From: Candidatus Cloacimonas sp.
GTDB taxonomy: Bacteria > Cloacimonadota > Cloacimonadia > Cloacimonadales > Cloacimonadaceae
Assembly (NCBI GenBank): GCA_023227825.1
Contig: JALOCJ010000010.1
Span: 1 to 64,000 of the forward strand
Length of the DNA stretch: 64,000 nucleotides
Direction of reading: 5' to 3'
In this document: positions 1 to 8,937 of the stretch, piece by piece
Layout: every line of letters starts with the position of its first letter
How positions within the stretch are numbered: the first letter of the stretch is position 1
Made by a program: the position numbers and the translations under genes
Notes under the pieces: generated by a model
Databases searched by the model: none
Seen by the model: only the letters and a program-made list of their open reading frames with translations
Told to the model about the DNA's origin: nothing

Positions 1-1
1 C

Positions 2-316
2 ATCAAGTTGTTTCAGGATAAAGAGACAAATCCTAAGGGTGCTCAATTAATCTTTACGACCCAAAATACTCTCTTTCTGAATAAAGATAATTTTAGACGG
101 GATGAAATTTGGTTTGTGGAAAAAGCATCAAATCATTCTTCCAATCTTTATTCATTAGTAGAATATAAATTACCGAAAGGTTCTGCACGCAAAGATGCTT
201 CTTATGCCAAGGACTATATTCGCGGAAAATATGGAGCTGTTCCTTATGTAGAATATTCAGATTTTGTTGACCTATTTAAAAAAAACATAGAGAAAACAAA
301 AAATGAGCAGAACTAA
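2..316 (+). CDS. RloA/AbiLi-type AAA ATPase, C-terminal fragment
   Basis: This is the last 104 residues of a gene that begins before the window; the frame is open to the left edge. The visible part matches the end of AAA_15/AAA_21 (SMC/ABC-like) ATPases of the RloA/AbiLi group: an FTTQNT segment at the switch/H-loop position, a DEIWFVEK strand, and a closing part with RGKYGAVP. The usual H-loop histidine seems to be replaced by Gln (TTQNT rather than TTHNT). It overlaps the following RloB-like gene by 14 bp, which indicates translational coupling. By family knowledge, such ATPases pair with RloB/Toprim proteins in abortive-infection systems. The family call is fairly sure; the Walker A and Walker B motifs lie outside the window. 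Confidence 0.8.
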   Translation: MKLFQDKETNPKGAQLIFTTQNTLFLNKDNFRRDEIWFVEKASNHSSNLYSLVEYKLPKGSARKDASYAKDYIRGKYGAVPYVEYSDFVDLFKKNIEKTKNEQN

Positions 317-917
317 AAGACCACATAATATCAGAAAACCAGCTCCTGACTTGATAGTTATAGTTACGGAAGGTGAAAAAACCGAACCCAATTACTTTAA
401 GAAATTTCCTGTTTACTCCATAGAATTTAGTGTTATTGGAACAGGTATGAATACAATATCTTTGATAAAAGAAGCCGAAATCCAAGTTGAGATACAGATT
501 GATAAATTCAAGGAAAAGTATGGCGAAGAGCCCCAAGAAACAATCGTTTGGTGCGTTTTTGATAAGGATAGTTTTTCAGATGAAGATTTTGGAAATGCCA
601 TAAATAAAGCAAAAGCTAAGGGTTATAAGGTTGCTTATTCTAACGAAGCATTTGAACTTTGGTATTTATTACATTTCCATTATTACGATATGGCTCTTGG
701 TAGAGATGATTATATAGTAAAGCTTACAGAACATCTAAAACGGAAATATCGGAAAAATGACCTTTTTATGTATGAAACTCTTCTTAGTAAGCAAGAAGAA
801 GCAATCAAAAATGCCAAAAACCTCCTGTCTAAATACATTCCAGTTAACCCAAGTAATGATAATCCCTCCACTACGGTTTTTGAGCTGGTAGAATATTTAA
901 ATCAATTTATCCACTAA
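303..917 (+). CDS. RloB/AbiLii-like Toprim-type protein
   Basis: This 204-aa protein is of RloB/AbiLii type, the usual partner of an AAA_15 ATPase. The N-terminal strand runs into TEGEKTEPNYF (residues 22-32), the Toprim-like acidic motif. VFDKDSF (86-92) supplies the DxD-like pair D87/D89. NEAFELWYLLHF (114-125) is the hallmark C-terminal block of RloB. The length is normal for the family. The ATG overlaps the ATPase gene by 14 bp. Members are thought to act as RNA- or DNA-directed nucleases once the ATPase senses phage, but the target here is unknown. RloA/RloB genes were first named in Campylobacter as ORFs embedded in type I restriction loci, which fits the restriction-like genes that follow. 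Confidence 0.85.
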   Translation: MSRTKRPHNIRKPAPDLIVIVTEGEKTEPNYFKKFPVYSIEFSVIGTGMNTISLIKEAEIQVEIQIDKFKEKYGEEPQETIVWCVFDKDSFSDEDFGNAINKAKAKGYKVAYSNEAFELWYLLHFHYYDMALGRDDYIVKLTEHLKRKYRKNDLFMYETLLSKQEEAIKNAKNLLSKYIPVNPSNDNPSTTVFELVEYLNQFIH

Positions 918-984
918 TGAAAGTAAGATAATGAAACCTTCGGTAAGTAAATTCGTGGTCAGCATAATGGCATAGGAGAACAAA

Positions 985-1650
985 ATGGGATACACCATTG
1001 AAGCGATTAACTTTTTTCAAAGCCGCATTGAGGCATATTTAAATATCTGGGAAAATGCTGCCTTGGAAGATATGAAAAATGATCAAACGGAAAAACAGCA
1101 TTCTCCTTTAAATGTGCGAAAGGCATTATTTCGTCAAACTATGGGTGGTCATTTAACGGATGGACAGGAATTTCGGATCCTCAATCAAGACCTAAAGTGG
1201 TATCTGCATCCTGAGTATGAAAGTTTTGACAAGGAGCTAAAAAAATTCATTGAAAAAAGCTTGGAGGACAAAGAACTTCTTTATTATTGGGATAAAAGAG
1301 ATTATGAAGAAATTAAGCCAGAAGATTTGCAAGGACCTTTTGACCAGGAATTAGAGTGTTGGAAATATGTAAATTTGGATTGTGACGATGGTTTTTTAGG
1401 ACAGGATGAAGCCATAAGTTCTTTACAAGCGCGTTGGGTTTTGCATTGTGCTTATAAAGCCAATAAACTAAACGAGGAAGAAATCAAACAATTAATCAAG
1501 CTGGATTTGGAAGCATTGGTATGTGAAAATGCCATATTTTTCAACCTCTTTGAACTGAAATTCATTACGGACTTTTTATTGGAGCACGGGGTTTGGGATA
1601 ATTTGCCTGAGCCCCTTTTTGTGAATAGATTTGAAGTCAAACCGGATTAG
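985..1650 (+). CDS. hypothetical protein in defence island
   Basis: This 221-aa protein is not one I recognise. It starts at ATG 985 behind a good AGGAGA ribosome-binding site at 975-980. It appears soluble, acidic and largely helical, with no signal peptide or membrane segment. It is rich in Trp, Tyr, Glu and Leu (for example ELECWKYVNLDCDDGF near residues 122-137). No Walker, HNH, PD-(D/E)xK or HxK motif is visible. It lies 67 bp after the RloB-like gene and 104 bp before the helicase, in the same direction, so it is either an accessory of one of the two systems or a separate factor such as a sensor, inhibitor or immunity protein. No function is assigned. Confidence 0.7.
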   Translation: MGYTIEAINFFQSRIEAYLNIWENAALEDMKNDQTEKQHSPLNVRKALFRQTMGGHLTDGQEFRILNQDLKWYLHPEYESFDKELKKFIEKSLEDKELLYYWDKRDYEEIKPEDLQGPFDQELECWKYVNLDCDDGFLGQDEAISSLQARWVLHCAYKANKLNEEEIKQLIKLDLEALVCENAIFFNLFELKFITDFLLEHGVWDNLPEPLFVNRFEVKPD

Positions 1651-1681
1651 GAAAAAGGAACGAATGGTCATCCGCATTTTC

Positions 1682-1709
1682 TTGACAAAATTCTGCCAGC
1701 AAATACAAA
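1682..1709 (+). promoter_or_regulatory. candidate sigma-70 promoter before helicase gene
   Basis: A perfect TTGACA at 1682-1687 is followed after 16 bp by TACAAA at 1704-1709 (four of six matches to TATAAT). It lies in the 104-bp gap before the helicase gene. If real, it would let the helicase-methyltransferase-UvrD cassette be expressed separately from the RloAB pair and the 221-aa gene. It is a motif match only. Confidence 0.35.
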
Positions 1710-1754
1710 AGTTAATCAATAGAAAATAAGAGATAAAGAGAAGGCAGGAGCTGT

Positions 1755-4700
1755 ATGAGTAAAGTAATACAAAGTTCTATCAAAGATAACCACCAACGGG
1801 GAACAGTTGGCAATTTTATCAATGAGCATTTAAGTGAAGGATGTTCTTTATCTTTTGTCTCGGCATATTTTACTATTTATGCCTATCAACATTTGAAAAA
1901 CAAGCTGGATAACATCCAGAGCTTAAGATTTCTGTTTGGAGAACCGCGCTTTATTTCACAAATAGACCCCAAGACCGATAAGAAACAATTTCAAATTGAA
2001 GATGAGAAACTAATTATTCCTATTCAGAATCGTCTTACCCAAAGTAGGATTGCTTTTGATTGTGCCAATTGGATTAAAGAAAAATGTGAAATCAAATCTA
2101 TGGTCAAGCCCAACTTTTTGCATGGCAAAATGTATCATATCAAGTCCGCTAATGGTAACGAAAAGGCAATTTTGGGAAGTTCTAATTTTACAGTGAACGG
2201 ACTTGGTTTTGGCAATAGCCCCAATATAGAACTTAATATTGAAGTGGATAGCGATAGAGACAGAGCAGATTTACTTAATTGGTTTGAGGAATTATGGAAT
2301 GATGAGACCGGCTTAGTAGAGGATGTGAAAGACGAGGTTCTAAAATACCTTTCCAAACTTTATGCTGATAATTCTCCCCTCTTTATCTATTATAAAACCT
2401 TGTATCACATTTTTGCTAAATTTCTGGAAGAGCAAGCAGATAAGGGTTTATTGAAAGAAAAGACCGGTTTTTTTGATTCCAAGATTTGGAATACGCTTTA
2501 TAGTTTTCAAAAAGATGCTGTTAAAGGGGCTATCAATAAACTGGAAAAATATCAGGGTTGCATAATAGCTGATAGTGTTGGCTTAGGAAAAACCTACGAA
2601 GCATTAGCAATCATCAAATATTATGAGATTTTAGGTTACCGGGTTTTAGTGCTTTGTCCCAAAAAGCTACAGAATAATTGGACAATATATCAAGCCCATA
2701 AAGGAGACAAATTAAATCCTTTTAAAAATGACAGGTTTAGCTATACAGTTGCTTTCCATACTGATTTAACCAGAACAAGCGGATTATCCAAAGCTGATAA
2801 TTTGAATCTTTCTACTTTTAACTGGGGAGCTTGGGATTTGGTAGTAATTGATGAATCACATAATTTGAGAGGTAATCCTAAAGAAAAAGTAGAAAACGGA
2901 GAGATTAGTTACAATCGGGCTAAATGTTTATTAGAGAAAGTAATTAAAAACGGAGTGAAAACCAAAGTTCTGATGCTATCAGCCACACCTGTAAATACCA
3001 ATCTGAAAGATTTGCGTAATCAAATTCATTACATTTCAGAAGGTAATGACTATGCCTTTAAGGAAAATATGGGAATTGAAAATATTTCTAATACATTCAG
3101 ATTAGCTCAACTTCAATTTACGGATTGGGCAAAGAGAGCCAAAGATACTAAGCGCGATACAAAGGAACTGTTTTTAGCTCTGGACAGTTCATTTTTTAAG
3201 CTTCTGGATGAATTAACCATAGCACGCAGCCGAAAACACATCTTAACCTATTATGCTGATATAGAAAAAAATAGCTTTCCTGCGCGTCTGAAACCTCTTT
3301 CCGAAAGCACCGATATTGATATCACGCAAAAGTTTTATTCTTATGATCAAGTTAATGAAGCAATTCAGAAATACAAACTTTCTTTGTTTAAACCCTCCAA
3401 TTTTGTAAAAGAGGAATTTAGAACTGAATATGAAATAACGGGTAAAGTAAAAGAATTTTCTCAGCAACAGCGGGAAGATTATCTGGTAGAAATGATGAAA
3501 AGCAATTTTCTTAAACGCCTGGAAAGTAGTATTTATTCCTTTCAATTAACTCTGAAGCGGACTCTGGACAAGATAAATTCCCTGGAACAAAAGATAGCCG
3601 ATTATAAAATCAATAAAAAAGAGGAACAGCTTGATCCCTTTGATGTGGAAACAATTATTCCTGAAGATGAATTAGAAAGTGAAGAAGAAGAGGAATTTAC
3701 TGTTGGCAAAAAACTGAAATATAAACTGGAACATTTAGACCTAAAAAAATGGAAAATAGCCCTTAAGAAAGATAAAGATCAGCTGAATGCTTTATATGAA
3801 ACAGCTGAAAAAGTTACACCGGAAAATGATGCTAAACTTATGCGTTTGAAAAATATTATGGAATATAAGATAAACCATCCTATCAATCCCAATAACAAAA
3901 AGATAATCATTTTTACTGCTTTTGCCGATACCGCTATTTACCTCTATGATAATCTTTCCTCATATCTTTATGATAATTTCGGGCTTTATTCTGCTTTGAT
4001 AACAGGAAGCACAATTTGTAAAACTAACTTCAAAATGCCTGCTAAAACTAAAAGTGATTTCAATTCCATTTTAACCTGCTTTGCTCCTATTGCCAAAGAA
4101 CGAGATAAATATCTTAGCTTGCCAAAAGATGAACAAATTGATATAATTATTGCTACCGATTGCATTTCTGAAGGACAGAATTTACAGGACTGCGATTATG
4201 TAATAAATTACGATATTCACTGGAATCCGGTTCGTATTATTCAACGCTTTGGCAGAATAGACAGAATCAATAGTCCCAATTCTAAAATCCAAATGCATAA
4301 TTTCTGGCCCACGGACGATTTGGATAAATACATAAAACTGAAATACAGAGTAGAAGCAAGAATGGCTTTGGTTGATCTAACTGCAACTGGAGCTGATAAT
4401 GTCCTCAGTGATGAAGATATTGAAAATTGGCTGGATAACGATATGAAGTTTAGAACAAAACAACTAAAACGGTTAAAGGAAGAAGTGATTGATCTGGAGG
4501 ATATAATAGATAGTATAAGCTTAACTGATTTTACTTTGGATGATTTTAGAATAGATCTGCTAAATTATTTGAAAGCAAATGAAGATGAATTGCATAATGC
4601 ACCCTTGGGTTTATATGCCATAACTCCCTGCCCAGATAATGCTTTTTGGCTAAAAAATAATATATTGTCTGAGGAGCAAAGACAAATTATCAGACCCGGC

Positions 4701-5087
4701 ATTATCTTTTGCTTAAAGTACTTTGAAGATGGCTCAGAATATAATAAATTAAATCCTCTGCAGCCATATTTCCTTGTTTATATCAGAGAAGATGGAACTG
4801 TCCGTTACCATTACCCTAATGTAAAACAAATTCTGGAAATTTACAGATTGCTGACTAAAGATAGAAAAGAAGCAATAAAGGAACTTTGTGATCTCTTTGA
4901 TGAAGAAACCCAACAGGGACAAGATATGGATAAATATAATACTCTGCTTATTAAAGCTATGGAAGATATAAAAAACTCTTTGAACAAACGCACCAATCAA
5001 CAATTGCAAGGAGATAGATATGCCCTCATACCTAAAAAACCAAAAGAACAGAGTTTTGAACTAATCACCTGGCTGATTATCAAATAA
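1755..5087 (+). CDS. PLD-nuclease/SNF2-type helicase (restriction-like)
   Basis: This 1110-aa protein combines a phospholipase-D-like nuclease domain with an SF2 (SNF2/RapA-like) translocase. The PLD part has HGK at H123/K125 and GSSNF at 141-145, a single HKD half whose Asp position is occupied by Lys130. The helicase has Walker A GLGKT (276-280), DESH at 366-369, an SATP motif III, and a C-terminal lobe with ATDCISEGQNL and QRFGRIDR at 830-837. An acidic and Lys-rich linker lies between the lobes. ATG 1755 has GGAG upstream, and the methyltransferase follows after 10 bp. By analogy with restriction enzymes it probably moves along unmodified DNA and cleaves it. DrmD of DISARM is comparable, but no drmA or drmB lies in the window. 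Confidence 0.88.
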   Translation: MSKVIQSSIKDNHQRGTVGNFINEHLSEGCSLSFVSAYFTIYAYQHLKNKLDNIQSLRFLFGEPRFISQIDPKTDKKQFQIEDEKLIIPIQNRLTQSRIAFDCANWIKEKCEIKSMVKPNFLHGKMYHIKSANGNEKAILGSSNFTVNGLGFGNSPNIELNIEVDSDRDRADLLNWFEELWNDETGLVEDVKDEVLKYLSKLYADNSPLFIYYKTLYHIFAKFLEEQADKGLLKEKTGFFDSKIWNTLYSFQKDAVKGAINKLEKYQGCIIADSVGLGKTYEALAIIKYYEILGYRVLVLCPKKLQNNWTIYQAHKGDKLNPFKNDRFSYTVAFHTDLTRTSGLSKADNLNLSTFNWGAWDLVVIDESHNLRGNPKEKVENGEISYNRAKCLLEKVIKNGVKTKVLMLSATPVNTNLKDLRNQIHYISEGNDYAFKENMGIENISNTFRLAQLQFTDWAKRAKDTKRDTKELFLALDSSFFKLLDELTIARSRKHILTYYADIEKNSFPARLKPLSESTDIDITQKFYSYDQVNEAIQKYKLSLFKPSNFVKEEFRTEYEITGKVKEFSQQQREDYLVEMMKSNFLKRLESSIYSFQLTLKRTLDKINSLEQKIADYKINKKEEQLDPFDVETIIPEDELESEEEEEFTVGKKLKYKLEHLDLKKWKIALKKDKDQLNALYETAEKVTPENDAKLMRLKNIMEYKINHPINPNNKKIIIFTAFADTAIYLYDNLSSYLYDNFGLYSALITGSTICKTNFKMPAKTKSDFNSILTCFAPIAKERDKYLSLPKDEQIDIIIATDCISEGQNLQDCDYVINYDIHWNPVRIIQRFGRIDRINSPNSKIQMHNFWPTDDLDKYIKLKYRVEARMALVDLTATGADNVLSDEDIENWLDNDMKFRTKQLKRLKEEVIDLEDIIDSISLTDFTLDDFRIDLLNYLKANEDELHNAPLGLYAITPCPDNAFWLKNNILSEEQRQIIRPGIIFCLKYFEDGSEYNKLNPLQPYFLVYIREDGTVRYHYPNVKQILEIYRLLTKDRKEAIKELCDLFDEETQQGQDMDKYNTLLIKAMEDIKNSLNKRTNQQLQGDRYALIPKKPKEQSFELITWLIIK

Positions 5088-5097
5088 AGGAATTATA

Positions 5098-8000
5098 ATG
5101 GATAAACAAAAGATTATTGATGCTCTGTCTCTTTTTAGAACTAAAGATACCTATTCAGCTGCTATGAATTTCTGGAATACCCTCGGTTATTTTAGTGACC
5201 GTCAACCGGAACAATATAGTTTTTCCTTTGAAGAACTGAAAAAGAATATAGATAGTAATATAAAACCCGAAAAATTAAAATCAGAGGAATGGGTAAATCT
5301 TGATTATCTTTTCCAAATTACCGATGAAGAAATTAAACATCTTAACAGTAAGATGGAGCAATTTGATATTTTAAAAAGAGAGCAAAATAAATTCAATAAT
5401 TATGAAATAAATTCCTACCTATTCTCTTTTCTTGAACTAAAAGGTAATTCTTATAATCGTAGCATTTTATCAGATATCACACGCTTTATTAACAAACATT
5501 ATCTTATTCCTACAATACTAACGATAAAATATGGTGATAATATTTCTATCGTCATTTGTGATCGTAGAATTAGCAAAAAAGACCAAAACAGGGATGTTAT
5601 AGAAAAAGTAACTTTAATTAAAGATATTAATATTGTAAATCCACATAGAGCTCATCTTGAAATACTATCTGATATATCATTAGAAGGTCTTATATCAACT
5701 GGTTATAAAATTTATAATTTTAATACCTTGCATAAAGCGTGGAAAGATGTTTTGAACATTGAAGAACTGAACAAGAAATTTTATATTAATATTAGAGAGT
5801 GGTTTTATAATGCAAGAAACACAATAACATTCCCCATAAATGGGGATAATTCTGAAAGCAATAGAACGGAAAATCTTATCAGATTATTAACCAGAATGAT
5901 TTTTGTGTGGTTTATAAAAGAAAAGGGATTGGTAGATAATCGTTTATTTGATTATAATCTTCTTAAAAAAGAATATTTAAATCCTGAATGCTTGGAAAAT
6001 AGCCAATATTACAAAGCCATTCTTCAAAATCTCTTTTTTGCTACCTTGAATAATGAAATGAACAAAGATAATCCTGAATTTAATAGACAATTTATGCCTG
6101 ATAAAAAGTATTTTAAAAGTGGCTATAGAAATCAATTTTATTATCGTTATGGAAGGATGTTTAGTAATAAAGATAAAGCATTAGAATTATTTGAAGATAC
6201 CCCTTTTCTTAACGGTGGTTTATTTGAATGTTTAGATAATAACGCCACAAATGAACGCAAGGATTACTTTACTAATCCTATTGAAAACAAAGATCTTATT
6301 TATGTTCCTGATGAACTGTTCTTTAATTTAGATGAAAAAGGAAAACCTAAGGGTTTAATAGATATCTTTAAACATTATAAGTTTACAATTGAGGAAAATA
6401 CTCCTATTGAAGAAGAAATTGCACTTGATCCAGAATTATTGGGAAAAGTTTTTGAAAGCTTATTATCTGAATGGGATGTTCAAAATGAAAAAACTAAGAA
6501 GAAAAATACAGGTTCCTACTATACTCCAAGAGAAATTGTTGATTATATGGTAACTGAAGCACTTATAACTTATTTGGATTCATTCTGCCAAGAAAACAAT
6601 ATATTTATATATGATAAAATCAGAATATTATTTGAATATACAACGATAGTTCCCGATTTAAGTTCAACAGAAGTTAATATACTAATCCAGGGCTTAAGTA
6701 ATGTAAAAATTTTAGATCCAGCTTGCGGAAGTGGTGCATTTCCAATGGGAATGCTTCATAAAATTGTATTTGTTTTGGGTAAACTTGATCCTGATAATGT
6801 CCTTTTTAAAGAAGAACAAAAATTAATAGCTCAAAGAGCAATAGAGGAAGATATAAATAGGGCTAACGAAATAAATGATCCTGAAGCACGAACACAAGCT
6901 GAAGATGTTCTGTTAAGAAAAATGGAAAGGTTGGAAGAAGTATTCAGTGAAAAAAATCCCGAGTATTTTGATTATGCCAGAAAACTATATATAATAGAAA
7001 ATTGTATTTATGGTGTTGACATTCAACCTATTGCTATTCAAATAGCAAAGTTGAGGTTCTTTATTTCCCTGATTATAGAACAGGAAAAAGACAGTAGCAA
7101 GAAAAACTATGGATTAATCCCTTTACCTAATTTAGAAACAAAACTAATCTCTGCTAATTCACTTATACCACTTATGAGAAAGATAAAAGATGAAATTTTC
7201 TACAAGGAAATTGAACTGTTAGAAATTAAATTGAAAGAAACGAGAAAACGCTACTTCTTCTCAAAAAGTAATGATGAAAAAAGAGAACTTAGAAATCAGG
7301 ACAATAATTTAAGAATCAAGATGATGGATATTATTAAAAGCTATATACAAGGAAATATACCTTATGAATGGGAAATAATGATCAATTGGAATCCCTTTGA
7401 TTCATCAAAATCAGCTGAATTCTTTGATCCTTTCTGGATGTTTAATTTATCTGGTATTGAAACCGATGATATTTCGGCCTTAAAAGATAAAGAACAATCA
7501 TATAATAAATGCTTTGATATCGTTTTAGGTAATCCTCCTTATGTTAGAGCAGATAATCCTTCTATAATAGATCAAAGAAATTTGATCAAAGATACCCGTT
7601 ACTATGAAACTCTATATGAAAAATGGGACTTATATATACCTTTTCTGGAAAGATCATTCAAATTGCTTAAACCAAAGGGACTATTTTCTTTTATTATCTC
7701 TGATGCCTATATTGCATCTAAGTATGCCCAGCTTTCACAAGAATATTTTCTTAATAATGCTGCTATTAACCGCATTGATTTTCTTTCAGAAATTAAATTA
7801 TTTGATGCTACTGTCCGAAATATAATTATTCAAGTCCAAAATAAGGATAATTCAAATAACATTCCTTTACGCCTTATCCATAAAGAAAATTTTGGTACTG
7901 TAATAAAACTTCCTGAGAAAAAACAAACTGAATTCAGTGTTGATATTTTTAAACCATACAACACCAATGTAATTGGAGAATTTAATAATAATTTAACATG

Positions 8001-8937
8001 GGGTGAAATATGCTATGTAAGCTATGGATTAAGACCTAGCAGTGATGAAAGATATTATCAGGGAGAATTTAAAAAAGATGATCTAATTAGTAAAATTCAA
8101 GATGATAAACATCCATTACCTTACATAGAGGGAAAATGGATTAATCGTTATAATATCGACAAAATTAGATACTTAGAATGGGGTACTGAAAGAAGTCCAA
8201 AAAAATTAGTAAGACCTACCTTTCCTGAATTATACATGTGTCCTAAAATTATGAGAGGAAGAATGACAGATGCCACTTATGATAATAACAACCTCTGTTG
8301 TAATGATAGTATAATAGTATCGGTGTTATGGAAAGATCTGAAAAATGTATTTAATAAAAGTATCACTAGTAGTATAAAGAAAGATTTTAAACCACTTGAA
8401 AATCTTAATGATTTCAGAGAAAAATTGGAAAGAAACAGTGAGTTGTTTGAATTAAAATACTTACTTGCCATTTTAAATTCTACTTATGCCAAATATTTTC
8501 TTAAATCGGTTAGAAGAAGTCAAATTGGTATATATCCTGATGACATAAAAAAAATTCCTGTTTCTGTAGTAGAGAAAAATATTCAAGAACCGTTTTGCAT
8601 ACTTGTTGACTATATAATGTTCATCAATAAGTGTAATAAAACAATAATAGAAAACCTGGAGAATAAGACGATTGCTGCTGAGTTTGATAGAGTTTTAGAT
8701 TATATGGTTTTGGAATTATATTTTAATTCTGAAATGAAAAAGAACAATCTCAGTTTTATTCAAGAATCTAAATCAATCTTAAAACCAATTAACCAATTAG
8801 ATGATGAAGATGAAAAAAAAGATATTATCATCCAATGCTATAATACTATGACAAATAGTAGTAGTTCAATCAGAAACAATATATCCCTTGCAAACATCAA
8901 ACTTGAACATATTATAAAGGAGATAAGAAGAAATTGA
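5098..8937 (+). CDS. Eco57I/PglX-like DNA adenine N6-methyltransferase
   Basis: This 1279-aa methyltransferase has the gamma-class motif order: YYTPREIVDYM (residues 474-484, motif X), DPACGSGAFP (540-549, SAM-binding motif I) and NPPYV (812-816, catalytic motif IV). About 350 residues follow and resemble a TaqI/Eco57I-type target-recognition domain (WINRYN, PKIMRGRM, then SIKKDFKPLENL and a helical tail). The N-terminal ~450 residues are helical and carry no nuclease motif I can see, so it is not a complete type IIG enzyme. It presumably marks host DNA and sets sequence specificity for the PLD helicase 10 bp upstream. The gene is markedly AT-rich. Its TGA stop overlaps the next start by 4 bp. 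BREX PglX is similar in layout, but no pglZ or brxC is present here. Confidence 0.9.
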   Translation: MDKQKIIDALSLFRTKDTYSAAMNFWNTLGYFSDRQPEQYSFSFEELKKNIDSNIKPEKLKSEEWVNLDYLFQITDEEIKHLNSKMEQFDILKREQNKFNNYEINSYLFSFLELKGNSYNRSILSDITRFINKHYLIPTILTIKYGDNISIVICDRRISKKDQNRDVIEKVTLIKDINIVNPHRAHLEILSDISLEGLISTGYKIYNFNTLHKAWKDVLNIEELNKKFYINIREWFYNARNTITFPINGDNSESNRTENLIRLLTRMIFVWFIKEKGLVDNRLFDYNLLKKEYLNPECLENSQYYKAILQNLFFATLNNEMNKDNPEFNRQFMPDKKYFKSGYRNQFYYRYGRMFSNKDKALELFEDTPFLNGGLFECLDNNATNERKDYFTNPIENKDLIYVPDELFFNLDEKGKPKGLIDIFKHYKFTIEENTPIEEEIALDPELLGKVFESLLSEWDVQNEKTKKKNTGSYYTPREIVDYMVTEALITYLDSFCQENNIFIYDKIRILFEYTTIVPDLSSTEVNILIQGLSNVKILDPACGSGAFPMGMLHKIVFVLGKLDPDNVLFKEEQKLIAQRAIEEDINRANEINDPEARTQAEDVLLRKMERLEEVFSEKNPEYFDYARKLYIIENCIYGVDIQPIAIQIAKLRFFISLIIEQEKDSSKKNYGLIPLPNLETKLISANSLIPLMRKIKDEIFYKEIELLEIKLKETRKRYFFSKSNDEKRELRNQDNNLRIKMMDIIKSYIQGNIPYEWEIMINWNPFDSSKSAEFFDPFWMFNLSGIETDDISALKDKEQSYNKCFDIVLGNPPYVRADNPSIIDQRNLIKDTRYYETLYEKWDLYIPFLERSFKLLKPKGLFSFIISDAYIASKYAQLSQEYFLNNAAINRIDFLSEIKLFDATVRNIIIQVQNKDNSNNIPLRLIHKENFGTVIKLPEKKQTEFSVDIFKPYNTNVIGEFNNNLTWGEICYVSYGLRPSSDERYYQGEFKKDDLISKIQDDKHPLPYIEGKWINRYNIDKIRYLEWGTERSPKKLVRPTFPELYMCPKIMRGRMTDATYDNNNLCCNDSIIVSVLWKDLKNVFNKSITSSIKKDFKPLENLNDFREKLERNSELFELKYLLAILNSTYAKYFLKSVRRSQIGIYPDDIKKIPVSVVEKNIQEPFCILVDYIMFINKCNKTIIENLENKTIAAEFDRVLDYMVLELYFNSEMKKNNLSFIQESKSILKPINQLDDEDEKKDIIIQCYNTMTNSSSSIRNNISLANIKLEHIIKEIRRN

